A stretch of 64,000 bases of DNA from Nocardioides marinus (GTDB taxonomy: Bacteria; Actinomycetota; Actinomycetes; Propionibacteriales; Nocardioidaceae), in the NCBI RefSeq assembly GCF_013408145.1, contig NZ_JACBZI010000001.1:744001-808000 (forward strand), in the 5' to 3' direction. Of this stretch, positions 34,773 through 44,955 are shown piece by piece. Position 1 is the stretch's first letter, and the number at the start of each line of letters is the position of its first letter. The notes under the pieces were generated by a model. That model worked only from the letters and a program-made list of their open reading frames with translations. It had not been told where the DNA came from and did no database searches. The position numbers and the translations under genes were made by a program.

Positions 34773-34803
34773 AGGCTAACGTCACGGCCCGCCGCATTAG
34801 GGT
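34773..34803. promoter_or_regulatory. Divergent pair of leaderless -10 boxes
   Basis: Minus strand TAGCCT (34773-34778) lies 8 nt before GTG 34764. Plus strand TAGGGT (34798-34803) lies 7 nt before GTG 34811. Only 46 bp separate the two start codons, with no ribosome site for either, so both mRNAs probably start at the initiation codon. Confidence 0.6.
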
Positions 34804-34810
34804 GGACCTC

Positions 34811-36211
<1,401 letters not shown>

Positions 36212-36233
36212 ACCGACTCTTCGAGGGAGCCGC

Positions 36234-37628
36234 ATGACTGATCGCGTCGTCATCGTCGGGGGAGGCCCCGGCGGCTACGAAGCAGCCCACGTCGCCGCCC
36301 AGCTGGGGGCCGAGGTGACGATCGTCGACACCGACGGTCTCGGCGGCTCGGCGGTGCTCACCGACTGCGTGCCCAGCAAGACCCTCATCGCGACCGCCGA
36401 GGTGATGACCGAGGTGGCCGAGGCCGGCGAGCTCGGCATCGGGCTCACCGACGCCGGCGGTGACCCGGCCACGGGCATCACCGTCGACCTGGCCAAGGTC
36501 AACGCCCGGGTGAAGCGGCTGGCTGCCGAGCAGTCCAGCGACATCGCCCGCCGCATCGACCGTGACGGCGTGCAGGTCGTGCAGGGGCACGGCCGCCTCG
36601 ACGGGCCCAACCGGGTCGTCGCCACGGCTCCCGACGGGTCGGAGACGACGTTGGAGGCCGACGCGATCCTCATCGCGACCGGCGCCGCGCCGCGCACCCT
36701 GCCCAGCGCGCAGCCCGACGGTGAGCGCATCTTGACCTGGGAGCAGGTCTACGACCTCGACGAGCGCCCCGAGTCCCTGGTCGTGGTGGGCTCGGGTGTC
36801 ACCGGAGCGGAGTTCGCGTCGGCGTACCAGGCGCTCGGTGTCCCCGTCACGTTGGTCTCCTCCCGTGACCGGGTGCTGCCCGGTGAGGATGCCGACGCCT
36901 CGATGGTGCTCGAGGAGGTCTCGAAGCGGCGCGGCATGAACGTGCTGTCGAAGTCGCGCATGGAGTCGGTCACGCGCGACGGAGACGTCGTCACCGTCAC
37001 CCTCACCGACGGGCGCAGCGTCCAGGCCTCGCACTGCATCCTCGCGCTCGGGTCGGTGCCCAACACCGGCGACATCGGCCTGGAGGAGGCCGGCGTCCTG
37101 CTCAACGACGGCGGGTTCGTCTACGTCGACCGGGTCTCGCGCACCTCCGCGCGGGGCGTGTACGCCGCGGGCGACTGCACCGGGGTCCTGATGCTCGCCT
37201 CGGTCGCCGCCATGCAGGGCCGCATCGCGATGTGGCACCTGCTCGGCGACACCGTGCACCCGCTGGACCTGAAGAAGGTCTCCTCCAACGTCTTCACCGC
37301 CCCCGAGATCGCCACCGTCGGCTGGTCGCAGCAGGCCGTCGACGCGGGCGAGATCCAGGCCGAGGTCGTCATGCTGCCGCTGTCGGGCAACCCGCGGGCG
37401 AAGATGCAGGGGGTCCGCGACGGCTTCGTGAAGCTCTTCTGCCGCCCCGGCACCGGCATCGTGATCGGTGGCGTGGTCGTGGGTCCGCGGGCCTCCGAGT
37501 TGATCCACCCGGTCTCGATCGCGGTGGCCGAGTCACTCACCGCCGACCAGCTGACGCAGGCGTTCACCGTCTACCCGTCGATGAGCGGCTCGATCGCCGA
37601 GGCGGCCCGGAGGCTGCACCGCTTCTGA
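36234..37628 (+). CDS. LpdA-like NAD(P)H:quinone reductase
   Basis: 464 residues, paralogous to the preceding E3. FAD motif GGGPGGYEAA and NAD motif GSGVTGAEFA are intact, but the redox motif reads GGSAVLTDCVPSK: the first Cys is lost. Mycobacterial LpdA (Rv3303c), a quinone reductase and not a true E3, shows the same loss. So it probably reduces quinones, and the tandem pair is a duplication with changed function. Ribosome site GAGGGAG precedes the ATG; 22 bp from lpdA. Confidence 0.88.
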   Translation: MTDRVVIVGGGPGGYEAAHVAAQLGAEVTIVDTDGLGGSAVLTDCVPSKTLIATAEVMTEVAEAGELGIGLTDAGGDPATGITVDLAKVNARVKRLAAEQSSDIARRIDRDGVQVVQGHGRLDGPNRVVATAPDGSETTLEADAILIATGAAPRTLPSAQPDGERILTWEQVYDLDERPESLVVVGSGVTGAEFASAYQALGVPVTLVSSRDRVLPGEDADASMVLEEVSKRRGMNVLSKSRMESVTRDGDVVTVTLTDGRSVQASHCILALGSVPNTGDIGLEEAGVLLNDGGFVYVDRVSRTSARGVYAAGDCTGVLMLASVAAMQGRIAMWHLLGDTVHPLDLKKVSSNVFTAPEIATVGWSQQAVDAGEIQAEVVMLPLSGNPRAKMQGVRDGFVKLFCRPGTGIVIGGVVVGPRASELIHPVSIAVAESLTADQLTQAFTVYPSMSGSIAEAARRLHRF

Positions 37629-37671
37629 CCGGCGGCTCTGATGCTTGGGGGCGTGGGTCACACGCCCCGGG

Positions 37672-38016
37672 TCAGGACGAGCGGAGGACCTTCTCCAGCG
37701 GGCGGCCCTTGGCCAGCTCGTCGACCAGCTTGTCGAGGTACCGGATCCTGCGCATCAGCGGGTCCTCGACCTCCTGGACCTTCACCCCGCACACCGACCC
37801 GGTGATGAGGGAGACGTCGGGGTTCAGCTCGACGGCGTCGAAGAACTCCTGGAAGGTCGTGCCGGCGTCCAGGTGCTGCTGGACCTCCACGGGGGAGAGG
37901 CCGGTCAGCCAGGTCACCACGGCGTCGAGCTCCTCCCGCGTCCGGCCCTTTTTCTCGACCTTCGCGACGTAGTGCGGGAAGACCGACGCGACGCTGGTGG
38001 TGAAGATCCGGTGCAT
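37672..38016 (-). CDS. DUF2200-family protein
   Basis: 114 residues. MHRIFTTSVASVFPHYVAKVEKKGR at the start (given as one continuous family landmark in shorter form MHRIFTTSVASVFPHY) and GLSPVEVQQHLD, MRRIRYLDKLVDELAKG later match the small DUF2200 family. Cytosolic, no signal peptide. Function unknown. AGGAG precedes the ATG at 38016; TAGGCT lies 8 nt upstream. Divergent from the MFS transporter. Confidence 0.8.
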   Translation of the reverse strand: MHRIFTTSVASVFPHYVAKVEKKGRTREELDAVVTWLTGLSPVEVQQHLDAGTTFQEFFDAVELNPDVSLITGSVCGVKVQEVEDPLMRRIRYLDKLVDELAKGRPLEKVLRSS

Positions 38017-38080
38017 GGCTCCTGAGCCTAGGCGTAATGGATGCGACAGATGTCGGTGCGGCGGGACAGAATCCGGACCG

Positions 38081-39433
38081 ATGTTCACCGCTCTGCTCCG
38101 CGCCGCCCGCCCGCCTTCGCCACTGGCCGGGAGGCTGGCGCGCCAGTCGCTCCTCTTCGCCCTGGGGGACGGCACCTTCCTGGCCGGGTCGGCGGCCTTC
38201 TTCACGATCATCGTGGGGCTGAAGCCGGTCGAGGTCGGCCTGGGCCTCACGATCGCGGGCATCGCGGCGTTCCTCTCGGCGCTGCCGATGGGCAAGCTGG
38301 TCGACCGGTTCGGCCCACGCCGGATGTGGGCGCTGAGCGCCTTCGGCCAGGCGGCGACCTTCGCGGTCTGGCCCTTCGTGGAGAGCTTCGCCGGCTACGT
38401 CGCGATGGCGGTCGCGATGGAGGTCGTCGGCGCCCTGGGCGGCGCGGCGCACGGGGCGTACACCATCGACGTGCTGCCGCCGGCCGAGCGGGTGCGCTCC
38501 CGGGCCTACATGTACTCCGCGTTGAACGCGGGCTTCACCGTCGGTGCGCTCTTCGGCGCGATCGCGCTGGCCTTCGAGTCCGACGTGCTGCTGCACGGGC
38601 TGCCGTGGTTCACCGCCGCGGTCTTCCTGGTCAACGCCTTCAACATCGCGCGGCTGCCCAACGCCTCCCACGACGACCGCACCCCGGAGGAGCGCAAGGT
38701 CAAGGTCCCCGGGCCGGGGCCGCTGCGCAACCCCGGGTGGTTGGTCACGACCTTCCTGCTGGGGACCTCCTGGACCAACCAGGTGCTGCTGCACATGGTC
38801 ATCCCGCTGTGGGTCCTCACCGAGACCGACGCCCCGCGCGAGCTCATCGCGCTGCTGCTGGGCACCAACACGGTGATGTGCATCTTCCTGCCGATGCTGG
38901 CCGCCCGCGGCGTCGCCGACCTGCCGACCGCGCTGCGGGCGATGCGCGTCTCCTCGACGTTCTTCGTGCTCTCGTGCCTGATCACCATGGCCACCCACGA
39001 GACCGCGGGCTGGCTCACCATCGTGCTGATCTGGCTCGGGCACGTCACGCTCACGGGCGCGGAGCTGAAGCTGTCGGCCGCCAGCTGGACCTTCGAGGCC
39101 GAGCTGATGGACCCCCGCCAGCGCGGCTCCTACCAGGGTGCCGCCGAGTTCACCGGCACGCTCGGGCGCGTGTGGGCCCCGGCGCTCTACACCTTCCTCG
39201 CGATCACCTGGAGCTCGCTGGGGTGGCTGGTGATCGCCGGCATCATCGTGCTCGCCACCGTGGCCCTGCACCCGGCGACGGCGCTGGCGCGCCGATTCCT
39301 CGAGCAGCACGTGCCGCCCGACGTGCTCGCCGACGCCCGAGCCGGGGCGCCCAGCGCCGAGGAGTCGCTCGAGGTCGGGCCGCCGTCGCTGATCGACCCC
39401 GACACCCCGGTGATGGGGCGTCCCCAGGCCTGA
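38081..39433 (+). CDS. MFS transporter
   Basis: 450 residues with twelve predicted membrane segments. The loop 2-3 motif is present as GKLVDRFGPRRMWALSA. A 30-residue polar loop (NASHDDRTPEERKVKVPGP) separates the halves, and the C-terminal ~45 residues are cytosolic and acidic. ATG 38081 is chosen since upstream codons are not membrane-protein-like; no strong ribosome site is visible. Substrate unknown; neighbours give no clue. Confidence 0.85.
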   Translation: MFTALLRAARPPSPLAGRLARQSLLFALGDGTFLAGSAAFFTIIVGLKPVEVGLGLTIAGIAAFLSALPMGKLVDRFGPRRMWALSAFGQAATFAVWPFVESFAGYVAMAVAMEVVGALGGAAHGAYTIDVLPPAERVRSRAYMYSALNAGFTVGALFGAIALAFESDVLLHGLPWFTAAVFLVNAFNIARLPNASHDDRTPEERKVKVPGPGPLRNPGWLVTTFLLGTSWTNQVLLHMVIPLWVLTETDAPRELIALLLGTNTVMCIFLPMLAARGVADLPTALRAMRVSSTFFVLSCLITMATHETAGWLTIVLIWLGHVTLTGAELKLSAASWTFEAELMDPRQRGSYQGAAEFTGTLGRVWAPALYTFLAITWSSLGWLVIAGIIVLATVALHPATALARRFLEQHVPPDVLADARAGAPSAEESLEVGPPSLIDPDTPVMGRPQA

Positions 39434-39440
39434 GCGCGGT

Positions 39441-40118
39441 CTACAGCGAGGCCAGCAGGCTCTCCATCCGCGCGATCTCGGCGGCCTGCCCGGTGGCGAC
39501 CTCCTCCATCAGCTCCAGCACCCGCGCGTCGGTGGACTCGGGCATCCCCTCGGCGGCCATCTGCACGGCGCCGTCGTGGTGCCGGATCATCCCCTCGAGG
39601 AAGAGCCGGTCGAAGTCGGTGCCCTCGGCGCGGATGAGGGCCGCCATCTCCTCGGGCGAGAGCAGGCCGGCCATGCCCGCGTGGCCGTGTGCACCGTGGT
39701 CCCACTCCGCCGGGTCGTCACCGGCCTGGGGGACGTCGACGCCCTCGGCCTCCAGCCACTGGCTCATCAACCAGATCTCCGGGGCCTGGGCGGCATCGAT
39801 GCGGCGGGCCAGGGACAGCACCTCCTGGGAGGCGGCGCGGTCGGGCGCGAGGGCCGCCATCTCCAGGGCCTGGCGGTGGTGGGGGACCATCATCTGCACG
39901 AAGGCCAGGTCGGCGTGGCTCCACCCCGGGATCTCCACGTCGACCGGCCCGGACGCGGTGGCCACCGGGGCGCCGGGCGCCCCGGGGACGAGCTCCCGGA
40001 GCTCGGAGGTCGAGCTCGCCGCGGCATCGGGCGAGGTGGAGGTAGCGGCGTCGGAGCAGCCGGACAGGCCGACGGACAGGGCGACCGCGAGCGTGGCGGC
40101 GAGGGACGACGAGCGCAT
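39441..40118 (-). CDS. DUF305-domain lipoprotein
   Basis: 225 residues. Lipobox L-S-G-C (Cys ~21), a Ser/Ala-rich spacer, then a four-helix DUF305 domain. Two copies of the family signature appear: DLAFVQMMVPHHRQALEMA (~70-88) and DRLFLEGMIRHHDGAVQMA (~170-188), each with a paired His. The His/Met-rich helices suggest copper or other metal binding; that is inferred. Ends 8 bp from the convergent MFS gene. Confidence 0.88.
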   Translation of the reverse strand: MRSSSLAATLAVALSVGLSGCSDAATSTSPDAAASSTSELRELVPGAPGAPVATASGPVDVEIPGWSHADLAFVQMMVPHHRQALEMAALAPDRAASQEVLSLARRIDAAQAPEIWLMSQWLEAEGVDVPQAGDDPAEWDHGAHGHAGMAGLLSPEEMAALIRAEGTDFDRLFLEGMIRHHDGAVQMAAEGMPESTDARVLELMEEVATGQAAEIARMESLLASL

Positions 40119-40133
40119 CAGGACCTCATTCGA

Positions 40134-41951
40134 TCACGAGCCGACGACCGGGAGCCGCAGGGTCTGACCCGGTCCGCTGGTGATGCTCACCGGAGTCGAG
40201 AGCGCACCGCCCCGGTAGTTCAGCGTCCCGCCCGCCACCACGAGCTCGAGCTGATGACCCCGCTCGAAGCGGTGGACGATGCCAGGCAAGGTGACGGTGA
40301 AACGGCGGTCGACATCCGGCACGCGCACGGGTGCCTCCAGGCCGTTGATGAGCCGACGGGTGCCGTCAGGGGCGACGTCGACCACCTTGACGAAGAGCAC
40401 GAGCTGACCCGCCGGGCCCACCTCCTGGGTCGTCATCGCGGTCGGCGCCTCGACACCCAGCCGCGCGACCGGCGAGCCGACGACGTCGAGGTCGGCAGCC
40501 AGAGGCGCGGTCCGGAAGGCGGCATAGGTGCCGGGCAGGTCCTGCGGCTCGAGGTCGGGGAGACCGAGCACGTTCTTCACGGCATCGGGGTCCTCCATGC
40601 CGGTCGGCGCACCCGCCCCGGGGGTGAGGAACCGACTGGTGGCCGGCTCCGCGGCCGCCGCCTCGCGGACCAGGTCGCCGGTGCCGGACAGGGTGTAGCG
40701 GTGGGTCCTGCCGACCGGGAACCTCCTGCTGCTGCGGTACGCCGGCTCCGCGCTGCCCTCGTAGTCGACCCAGGGTCGCGCGTACTCGAACTCCGGCCCG
40801 GTGCTGACCGGGCGGTCCATCAGGTAGTGGTCGAGCCAGTCGAGCGTCCGCGCGGTGGTGTGCTGCGTGCGCGGGTCGGGATCGGCCAGCGAGATCTCGC
40901 CCGGGACCGTCTGGTCGGAGTGGCCCCACTGCTGCCACATCATCTTGACCTCGGTGCCCTGTCGCTGGAGCGCCCGGTAGGTCGCGACTGCCTCGTTGAG
41001 GTTGAAGAGCGTGTCCCGCTGGGCCTGCACCAGCAGGACCGGCACCTTGATCCGTCGGACGTAGTGCGCCACCGAGGCGTGCTGCAGCCCTTCGATGGTC
41101 GCCGGCGGGAAGTAGCCCGTCGGCAGCCCGAACAGGATGCCGGCGCAGATGATCTCGGCGAGGTTGGGGCACCCGACGAGCCGACTCGGGTCGTCCTGGG
41201 CGCCTGTCGCCCCGGCGCGTACCCCGAAGGCGGTGATCACCGAGCCGTAGACCACCTTGATGGCGCCGGGGGTCGCGGTGGTCACGCCTGTCACCTGGTC
41301 GGTGTGATTGGGGGAGAGCGCGTAGGACAGGTCGTTCCAGGTGATGAGCGGGACGATGGTGTCGACACGTCGGTCCCGCGAGGCCACGGCGAACTGCACG
41401 CCGCCGCCGTAGGAGCCACCGATCATCCCCACGCGTGGGTCGTGGCGCCCGTGCTCCCGGTCCAGGCGGACCACGCGCAGCCGCGGCGCCGGCTCGGTGT
41501 GCTCGGCGTCGAGGAAGGCGATCCCGGGAGCGCCGCCGAGGTAGCTCACCAGCTGCTGTCCGGCCCGACCGTCGACGTCTGGGTCGTCGAGCGTGACCTT
41601 GCAGCCCGAGCCGCCGAAGCCCAGGCCGGAGTAACTGAGCACGACGTAGCCGCGGTCGGCGAGCAGGCGGCCGAACCCGGCCATGTCGGCCTTGGAACCC
41701 CCGAACCCGTGCGTGGTGAGCACTGCCGGGGCGCGGTGCCGACGTGATGCTCGGGCGGGGACGTAGAGGTCACCGACGATGTCGCAGACCCGCTCCTCAC
41801 CGGGCGGTCCGACCGTCACTGCGAAGTGCAGGGTCTGCACGGTGTGGCGGGCACGCGCCTGCGCAGGGGAGGGCTCGGTGACCAGCGGGGTGAGGCCCAA
41901 GAGGATGAGAGCGAGCGTGCCCACGAGGAGGCGGCGCGGGGTGAGGGGCAT
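40134..41951 (-). CDS. Secreted CocE/NonD-family hydrolase (X-Pro dipeptidyl-peptidase S15-like)
   Basis: 605 residues with an N-terminal signal peptide (cut near AQARA). Alpha/beta hydrolase with oxyanion sequence THGFGGSKAD, nucleophile elbow GGSYGGG, acid in VQAQRDTLFN and His in QQWGHSDQ. The C-terminal ~200 residues form the jelly-roll domain of the family (TMTTQEVGPAGQLVLFVKVVDV region to GHQLELVVAGG). It may release N-terminal dipeptides or hydrolyse esters outside the cell. 15 bp from the DUF305 gene, possibly co-transcribed. Confidence 0.85.
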   Translation of the reverse strand: MPLTPRRLLVGTLALILLGLTPLVTEPSPAQARARHTVQTLHFAVTVGPPGEERVCDIVGDLYVPARASRRHRAPAVLTTHGFGGSKADMAGFGRLLADRGYVVLSYSGLGFGGSGCKVTLDDPDVDGRAGQQLVSYLGGAPGIAFLDAEHTEPAPRLRVVRLDREHGRHDPRVGMIGGSYGGGVQFAVASRDRRVDTIVPLITWNDLSYALSPNHTDQVTGVTTATPGAIKVVYGSVITAFGVRAGATGAQDDPSRLVGCPNLAEIICAGILFGLPTGYFPPATIEGLQHASVAHYVRRIKVPVLLVQAQRDTLFNLNEAVATYRALQRQGTEVKMMWQQWGHSDQTVPGEISLADPDPRTQHTTARTLDWLDHYLMDRPVSTGPEFEYARPWVDYEGSAEPAYRSSRRFPVGRTHRYTLSGTGDLVREAAAAEPATSRFLTPGAGAPTGMEDPDAVKNVLGLPDLEPQDLPGTYAAFRTAPLAADLDVVGSPVARLGVEAPTAMTTQEVGPAGQLVLFVKVVDVAPDGTRRLINGLEAPVRVPDVDRRFTVTLPGIVHRFERGHQLELVVAGGTLNYRGGALSTPVSITSGPGQTLRLPVVGS

Positions 41952-42120
41952 CGAGTGGCTTCCGGGAGTGGTGTGACCGAGAACAGCGAGTGGGCGCCCC
42001 GCCGCGTGGTCAACGAGTCGGGCTCGCTGCCGTTATGACGGGCTCGTGACGATCACGTTGCGACGCAGATCGACCGCGGACGACCCGTAACCTCCGACCC
42101 CGGTCGACGGTTGCACGGCC

Positions 42121-43683
42121 ATGAGCCACCGCTCCCTCCCTTCTGCGCGCACCCGACTCTCCTTCGCCGGCCTGGCCGTGACCCTCGCCGCCGGCCTCGG
42201 GCTCGCGGCGGTCAACGTCACCGCCGAGGCCGACCCCGGCCTGCGGGCCTGCACGGCCGAGGAGTACGCCGCCCTCGTCGAGGCCGGCGACAACTTCGCC
42301 CTGGGCTGTCAGCTGCCCGGCTCGGCCCTGGCCGACATCACCTCCGGGTTCGCCGACGCCCTGGCTCAGGAGCCGCTGCCGCTGACCAGCGAGGACGAGG
42401 TCGACAAGTCCGACAACGTCGAGCTCGTCGCGCACCTCCCGCTGGAGGGCAGCTTCGCCGAGGAGGGCGCCTACGGCACCGACATGGCCTTCAAGGGCCG
42501 GTGGCTCTACGACGGCAACTACAACGGCTTTCAGGTCTTCGACATCAAGAAGCCCACCAAGCCCAAGCGCGTCGCGCAGGTGTTCTGCCCCGGCGGGCAG
42601 GGCGACCTGTCGATCCACAAGAACATCCTGGTGATGAGCGTGGACGCCAGCCGCAGCGACGACTCCTGCTCGAGCACCGCGCTGTCGGCGACCGAGAAGT
42701 CGGCCTGGGAGGGCCTGCGCGTCTTCGACGTCTCCAACCCCCGCAAGCCCAAGTACGTCGCAGCCGTGGAGACCGACTGCGGCTCGCACACCCACACGCT
42801 GGCCCCGACGAAGAACGGGAAGTCCCTGTTCGTCTACGTGTCCTCGTACTCGCCCAACGCCGACTACCCCGACTGCCAGCCGCCGCACGACAAGATCTCG
42901 GTCGTGAAGATCCCGGTGAAGAAGCCGGCGCGCGCGAAGCTGGCTGCCACCCCGGTGCTCTTCCCCGACGGCGGCAACCCGGGCGGTCCGATCCCGCTGC
43001 TGACCTCGAGCTCGACCAGCGGCTGCCACGACATCACGGCCTACCCGAGCAAGGACATCGCGGCGGGTGCCTGCATGGGCGACGGCATCCTGCTCGACAT
43101 CAGCAAGCGGGCCAAGCCGACGGTGACCGAGGTCGTGACCGACGACCTGAACTTCGCCTTCTGGCACTCCGCGACGTTCAACAACGCCGGCACCAAGGTC
43201 CTGTTCACCGACGAGCTCGGCGGCGGCTCGCTGCCCACCTGCCACCCCGGCTTCGGCCCGACCAAGGGTGCCAACGGCATCTACGACATCGTCGACGGCG
43301 CACTGGAGTTCCAGAGCTACTACAAGATCCCCCGCATCCAGGCGCTGACCGAGAACTGCGTGGCCCACAACGGCTCGCTGATCCCGGTGAAGGGCAAGGA
43401 CATCATGGTCCAGGCGTGGTACCAGGGCGGCTTCTCGGTCTTCGACTTCACCGACTCCGCCAACCCGACCGAGTTCGCCTACTGGGACCGCGGCCCCATC
43501 TCCACCACCAGCCTCGAGCTGGGCGGCCCCTGGTCGGTCTACTGGTACAACGGCCACATCTACTCCAGCGACATCACCCGCGGCCTCGAGGTCTTCTCGA
43601 TCGACGACCCGCTGGTCAACGCGGCCAAGAAGGTCAAGATGGGCACCTTCAACGCTCAGTCGCAACCTTCCTACGCCGGGTGA
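42121..43683 (+). CDS. Secreted LVIVD-repeat beta-propeller protein
   Basis: 520 residues. Signal peptide with cut near AEADP; several LVIVD-type repeats are visible (GFQVFDIKKPTKPKRVAQV, GLRVFDVSNPRKPKYVAAV, GILLDISKRAKPTVTEVV, GFSVFDFTDSANPTEFAYW, GLEVFSIDDPLVNAAKKV), each ~50-80 residues apart, as in a propeller. Nine or more Cys suggest disulphides. Function unknown; such proteins are surface or secreted. TAACCT at 42088-42093 is a possible -10. It ends 13 bp before the first SpoIID-like gene. Confidence 0.82.
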   Translation: MSHRSLPSARTRLSFAGLAVTLAAGLGLAAVNVTAEADPGLRACTAEEYAALVEAGDNFALGCQLPGSALADITSGFADALAQEPLPLTSEDEVDKSDNVELVAHLPLEGSFAEEGAYGTDMAFKGRWLYDGNYNGFQVFDIKKPTKPKRVAQVFCPGGQGDLSIHKNILVMSVDASRSDDSCSSTALSATEKSAWEGLRVFDVSNPRKPKYVAAVETDCGSHTHTLAPTKNGKSLFVYVSSYSPNADYPDCQPPHDKISVVKIPVKKPARAKLAATPVLFPDGGNPGGPIPLLTSSSTSGCHDITAYPSKDIAAGACMGDGILLDISKRAKPTVTEVVTDDLNFAFWHSATFNNAGTKVLFTDELGGGSLPTCHPGFGPTKGANGIYDIVDGALEFQSYYKIPRIQALTENCVAHNGSLIPVKGKDIMVQAWYQGGFSVFDFTDSANPTEFAYWDRGPISTTSLELGGPWSVYWYNGHIYSSDITRGLEVFSIDDPLVNAAKKVKMGTFNAQSQPSYAG

Positions 43684-43696
43684 TGTCATAGGGGGC

Positions 43697-44845
43697 ATGG
43701 GAACTCGGACCCGCCTCCTCGCCGTCGCCGCCGCCGCGGCCCTGCTGACCCCGGTCGGGCCCGCGGCGGCCGCCGACCCGCTCGAGCTCCAGGGGCGCGG
43801 CTTCGGCCACGGCATCGGTCTCTCGCAGCACGGCGCCCAGCGCGCCGCCACGCAGGGGGTGGGCTGGAAGGAGATCGTCCGCACCTACTACCCGGGCACC
43901 CGGCTCGGGAAGGCCGGGGGACAGGTCGCCGTCCTGCTCTCCGCCGACGACGACGGCGACACCCGGGTGCTCGCGCGCCCCGGCCTCACCCTCCGCAAGG
44001 TCGGTACGACGAAGCGCTGGTCGCTCCAGCGCCTGGACCGCCGCGCGAGGCAGTGGCGGGTCCGCGCCGACGACCGCGGCCGCAGCGTGCTGCAGGCGCG
44101 CCGCGGGGGCGCCGGCTGGCGCACCAGCAAGCGGTTCGGCGGGGACGCGGAGTTCTCGGCACGGGGGCCGGTCACGGTGGTGACCCCGCAGGGTCGCACC
44201 GCCTACCGCGGGCGGGTGCGATCGGCGTCGGCCGACGCCTCGGGGACCGACCGGGACACCGTCAACCGGGTCTCCCTCGAGGACTACCTGCGCGGCGTCG
44301 TCCCGCGCGAGGTGCCGGCGCTGTGGGATCCCGACGCGGTGCGCGCGCAGGCGGTCGCGGCGCGGACCTACGCCGCCTTCGAGCGGGGCGAGCCGTTGGC
44401 GGGGCACTACCAGATCTGCGACACCGACCGTTGCCAGGTCTACGGGGGCGCCTCCGCGGAGCACCCGGCCTCCGACGAGGCGATCCGCGCCACCCGCACG
44501 ACGGTGCTGGTCAGCGGCGGTGAGCCGATCTTCGCGCAGTTCTCCGCCAGCAACGGCGGCTACAGCGTCGCCGGCCCCTTCGACTACCTCCCGGCGCGCG
44601 AGGACCCCTGGGACCCCTACACCTGGACCCGCACCGTCCCGGTCGCGGACCTGGAGACGGCCTTCGACACGATCGGTGACTACGAGTCGATCGAGGTCGT
44701 CGAGCGCGACGGGCGTGGCGCCTTCGGAGGTCGCGTCGTGCGGGTCACGGTCACCGGCAGCGAGGGCTCGAGCACGGTCAGCGGCGACACCTTCCGGAGC
44801 CGGCTGGGGCTGCCCAGCACGATGTTCAGAACTACAGATCTGTAG
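43697..44845 (+). CDS. SpoIID/LytB-domain secreted protein, copy 1
   Basis: 382 residues, signal peptide ending near AAAAD. The SpoIID fold is shown by QGRGFGHGIGLSQHGAQ at the N-terminus, EDYLRGVVPREVPALW (~195-210) with the catalytic-type Glu, AQAVAARTYA and GGASAEHPASDEAIRAT. In Bacillus, SpoIID is a lytic transglycosylase acting on denuded glycan; actinobacteria use homologues without sporulating. The order is circularly different from SpoIID, with the GFGHGIG motif first. Paralogue of the next gene. Confidence 0.87.
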   Translation: MGTRTRLLAVAAAAALLTPVGPAAAADPLELQGRGFGHGIGLSQHGAQRAATQGVGWKEIVRTYYPGTRLGKAGGQVAVLLSADDDGDTRVLARPGLTLRKVGTTKRWSLQRLDRRARQWRVRADDRGRSVLQARRGGAGWRTSKRFGGDAEFSARGPVTVVTPQGRTAYRGRVRSASADASGTDRDTVNRVSLEDYLRGVVPREVPALWDPDAVRAQAVAARTYAAFERGEPLAGHYQICDTDRCQVYGGASAEHPASDEAIRATRTTVLVSGGEPIFAQFSASNGGYSVAGPFDYLPAREDPWDPYTWTRTVPVADLETAFDTIGDYESIEVVERDGRGAFGGRVVRVTVTGSEGSSTVSGDTFRSRLGLPSTMFRTTDL

Positions 44846-44849
44846 TTCT
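44828..44849. promoter_or_regulatory. 22-bp perfect palindrome across a stop codon
   Basis: Perfect inverted repeat centred on AGATCT (44836-44841), arms AGAACTACAGA and TCTGTAGTTCT. It spans the last codons and TAG of the first SpoIID-like gene. It is less GC-rich than its surroundings and has no loop, so a protein-binding site is at least as likely as a terminator. Confidence 0.6.
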
Positions 44850-44955
44850 CCCGAGGCCATTGCCGCCCCGTGTGACGCATGGTGCGATGGGGTGCTGGTG
44901 TGGTCACACCGGCCCCCACGACCCCCCTCGCACCAGCCGTCACAGGAGTCCGCCG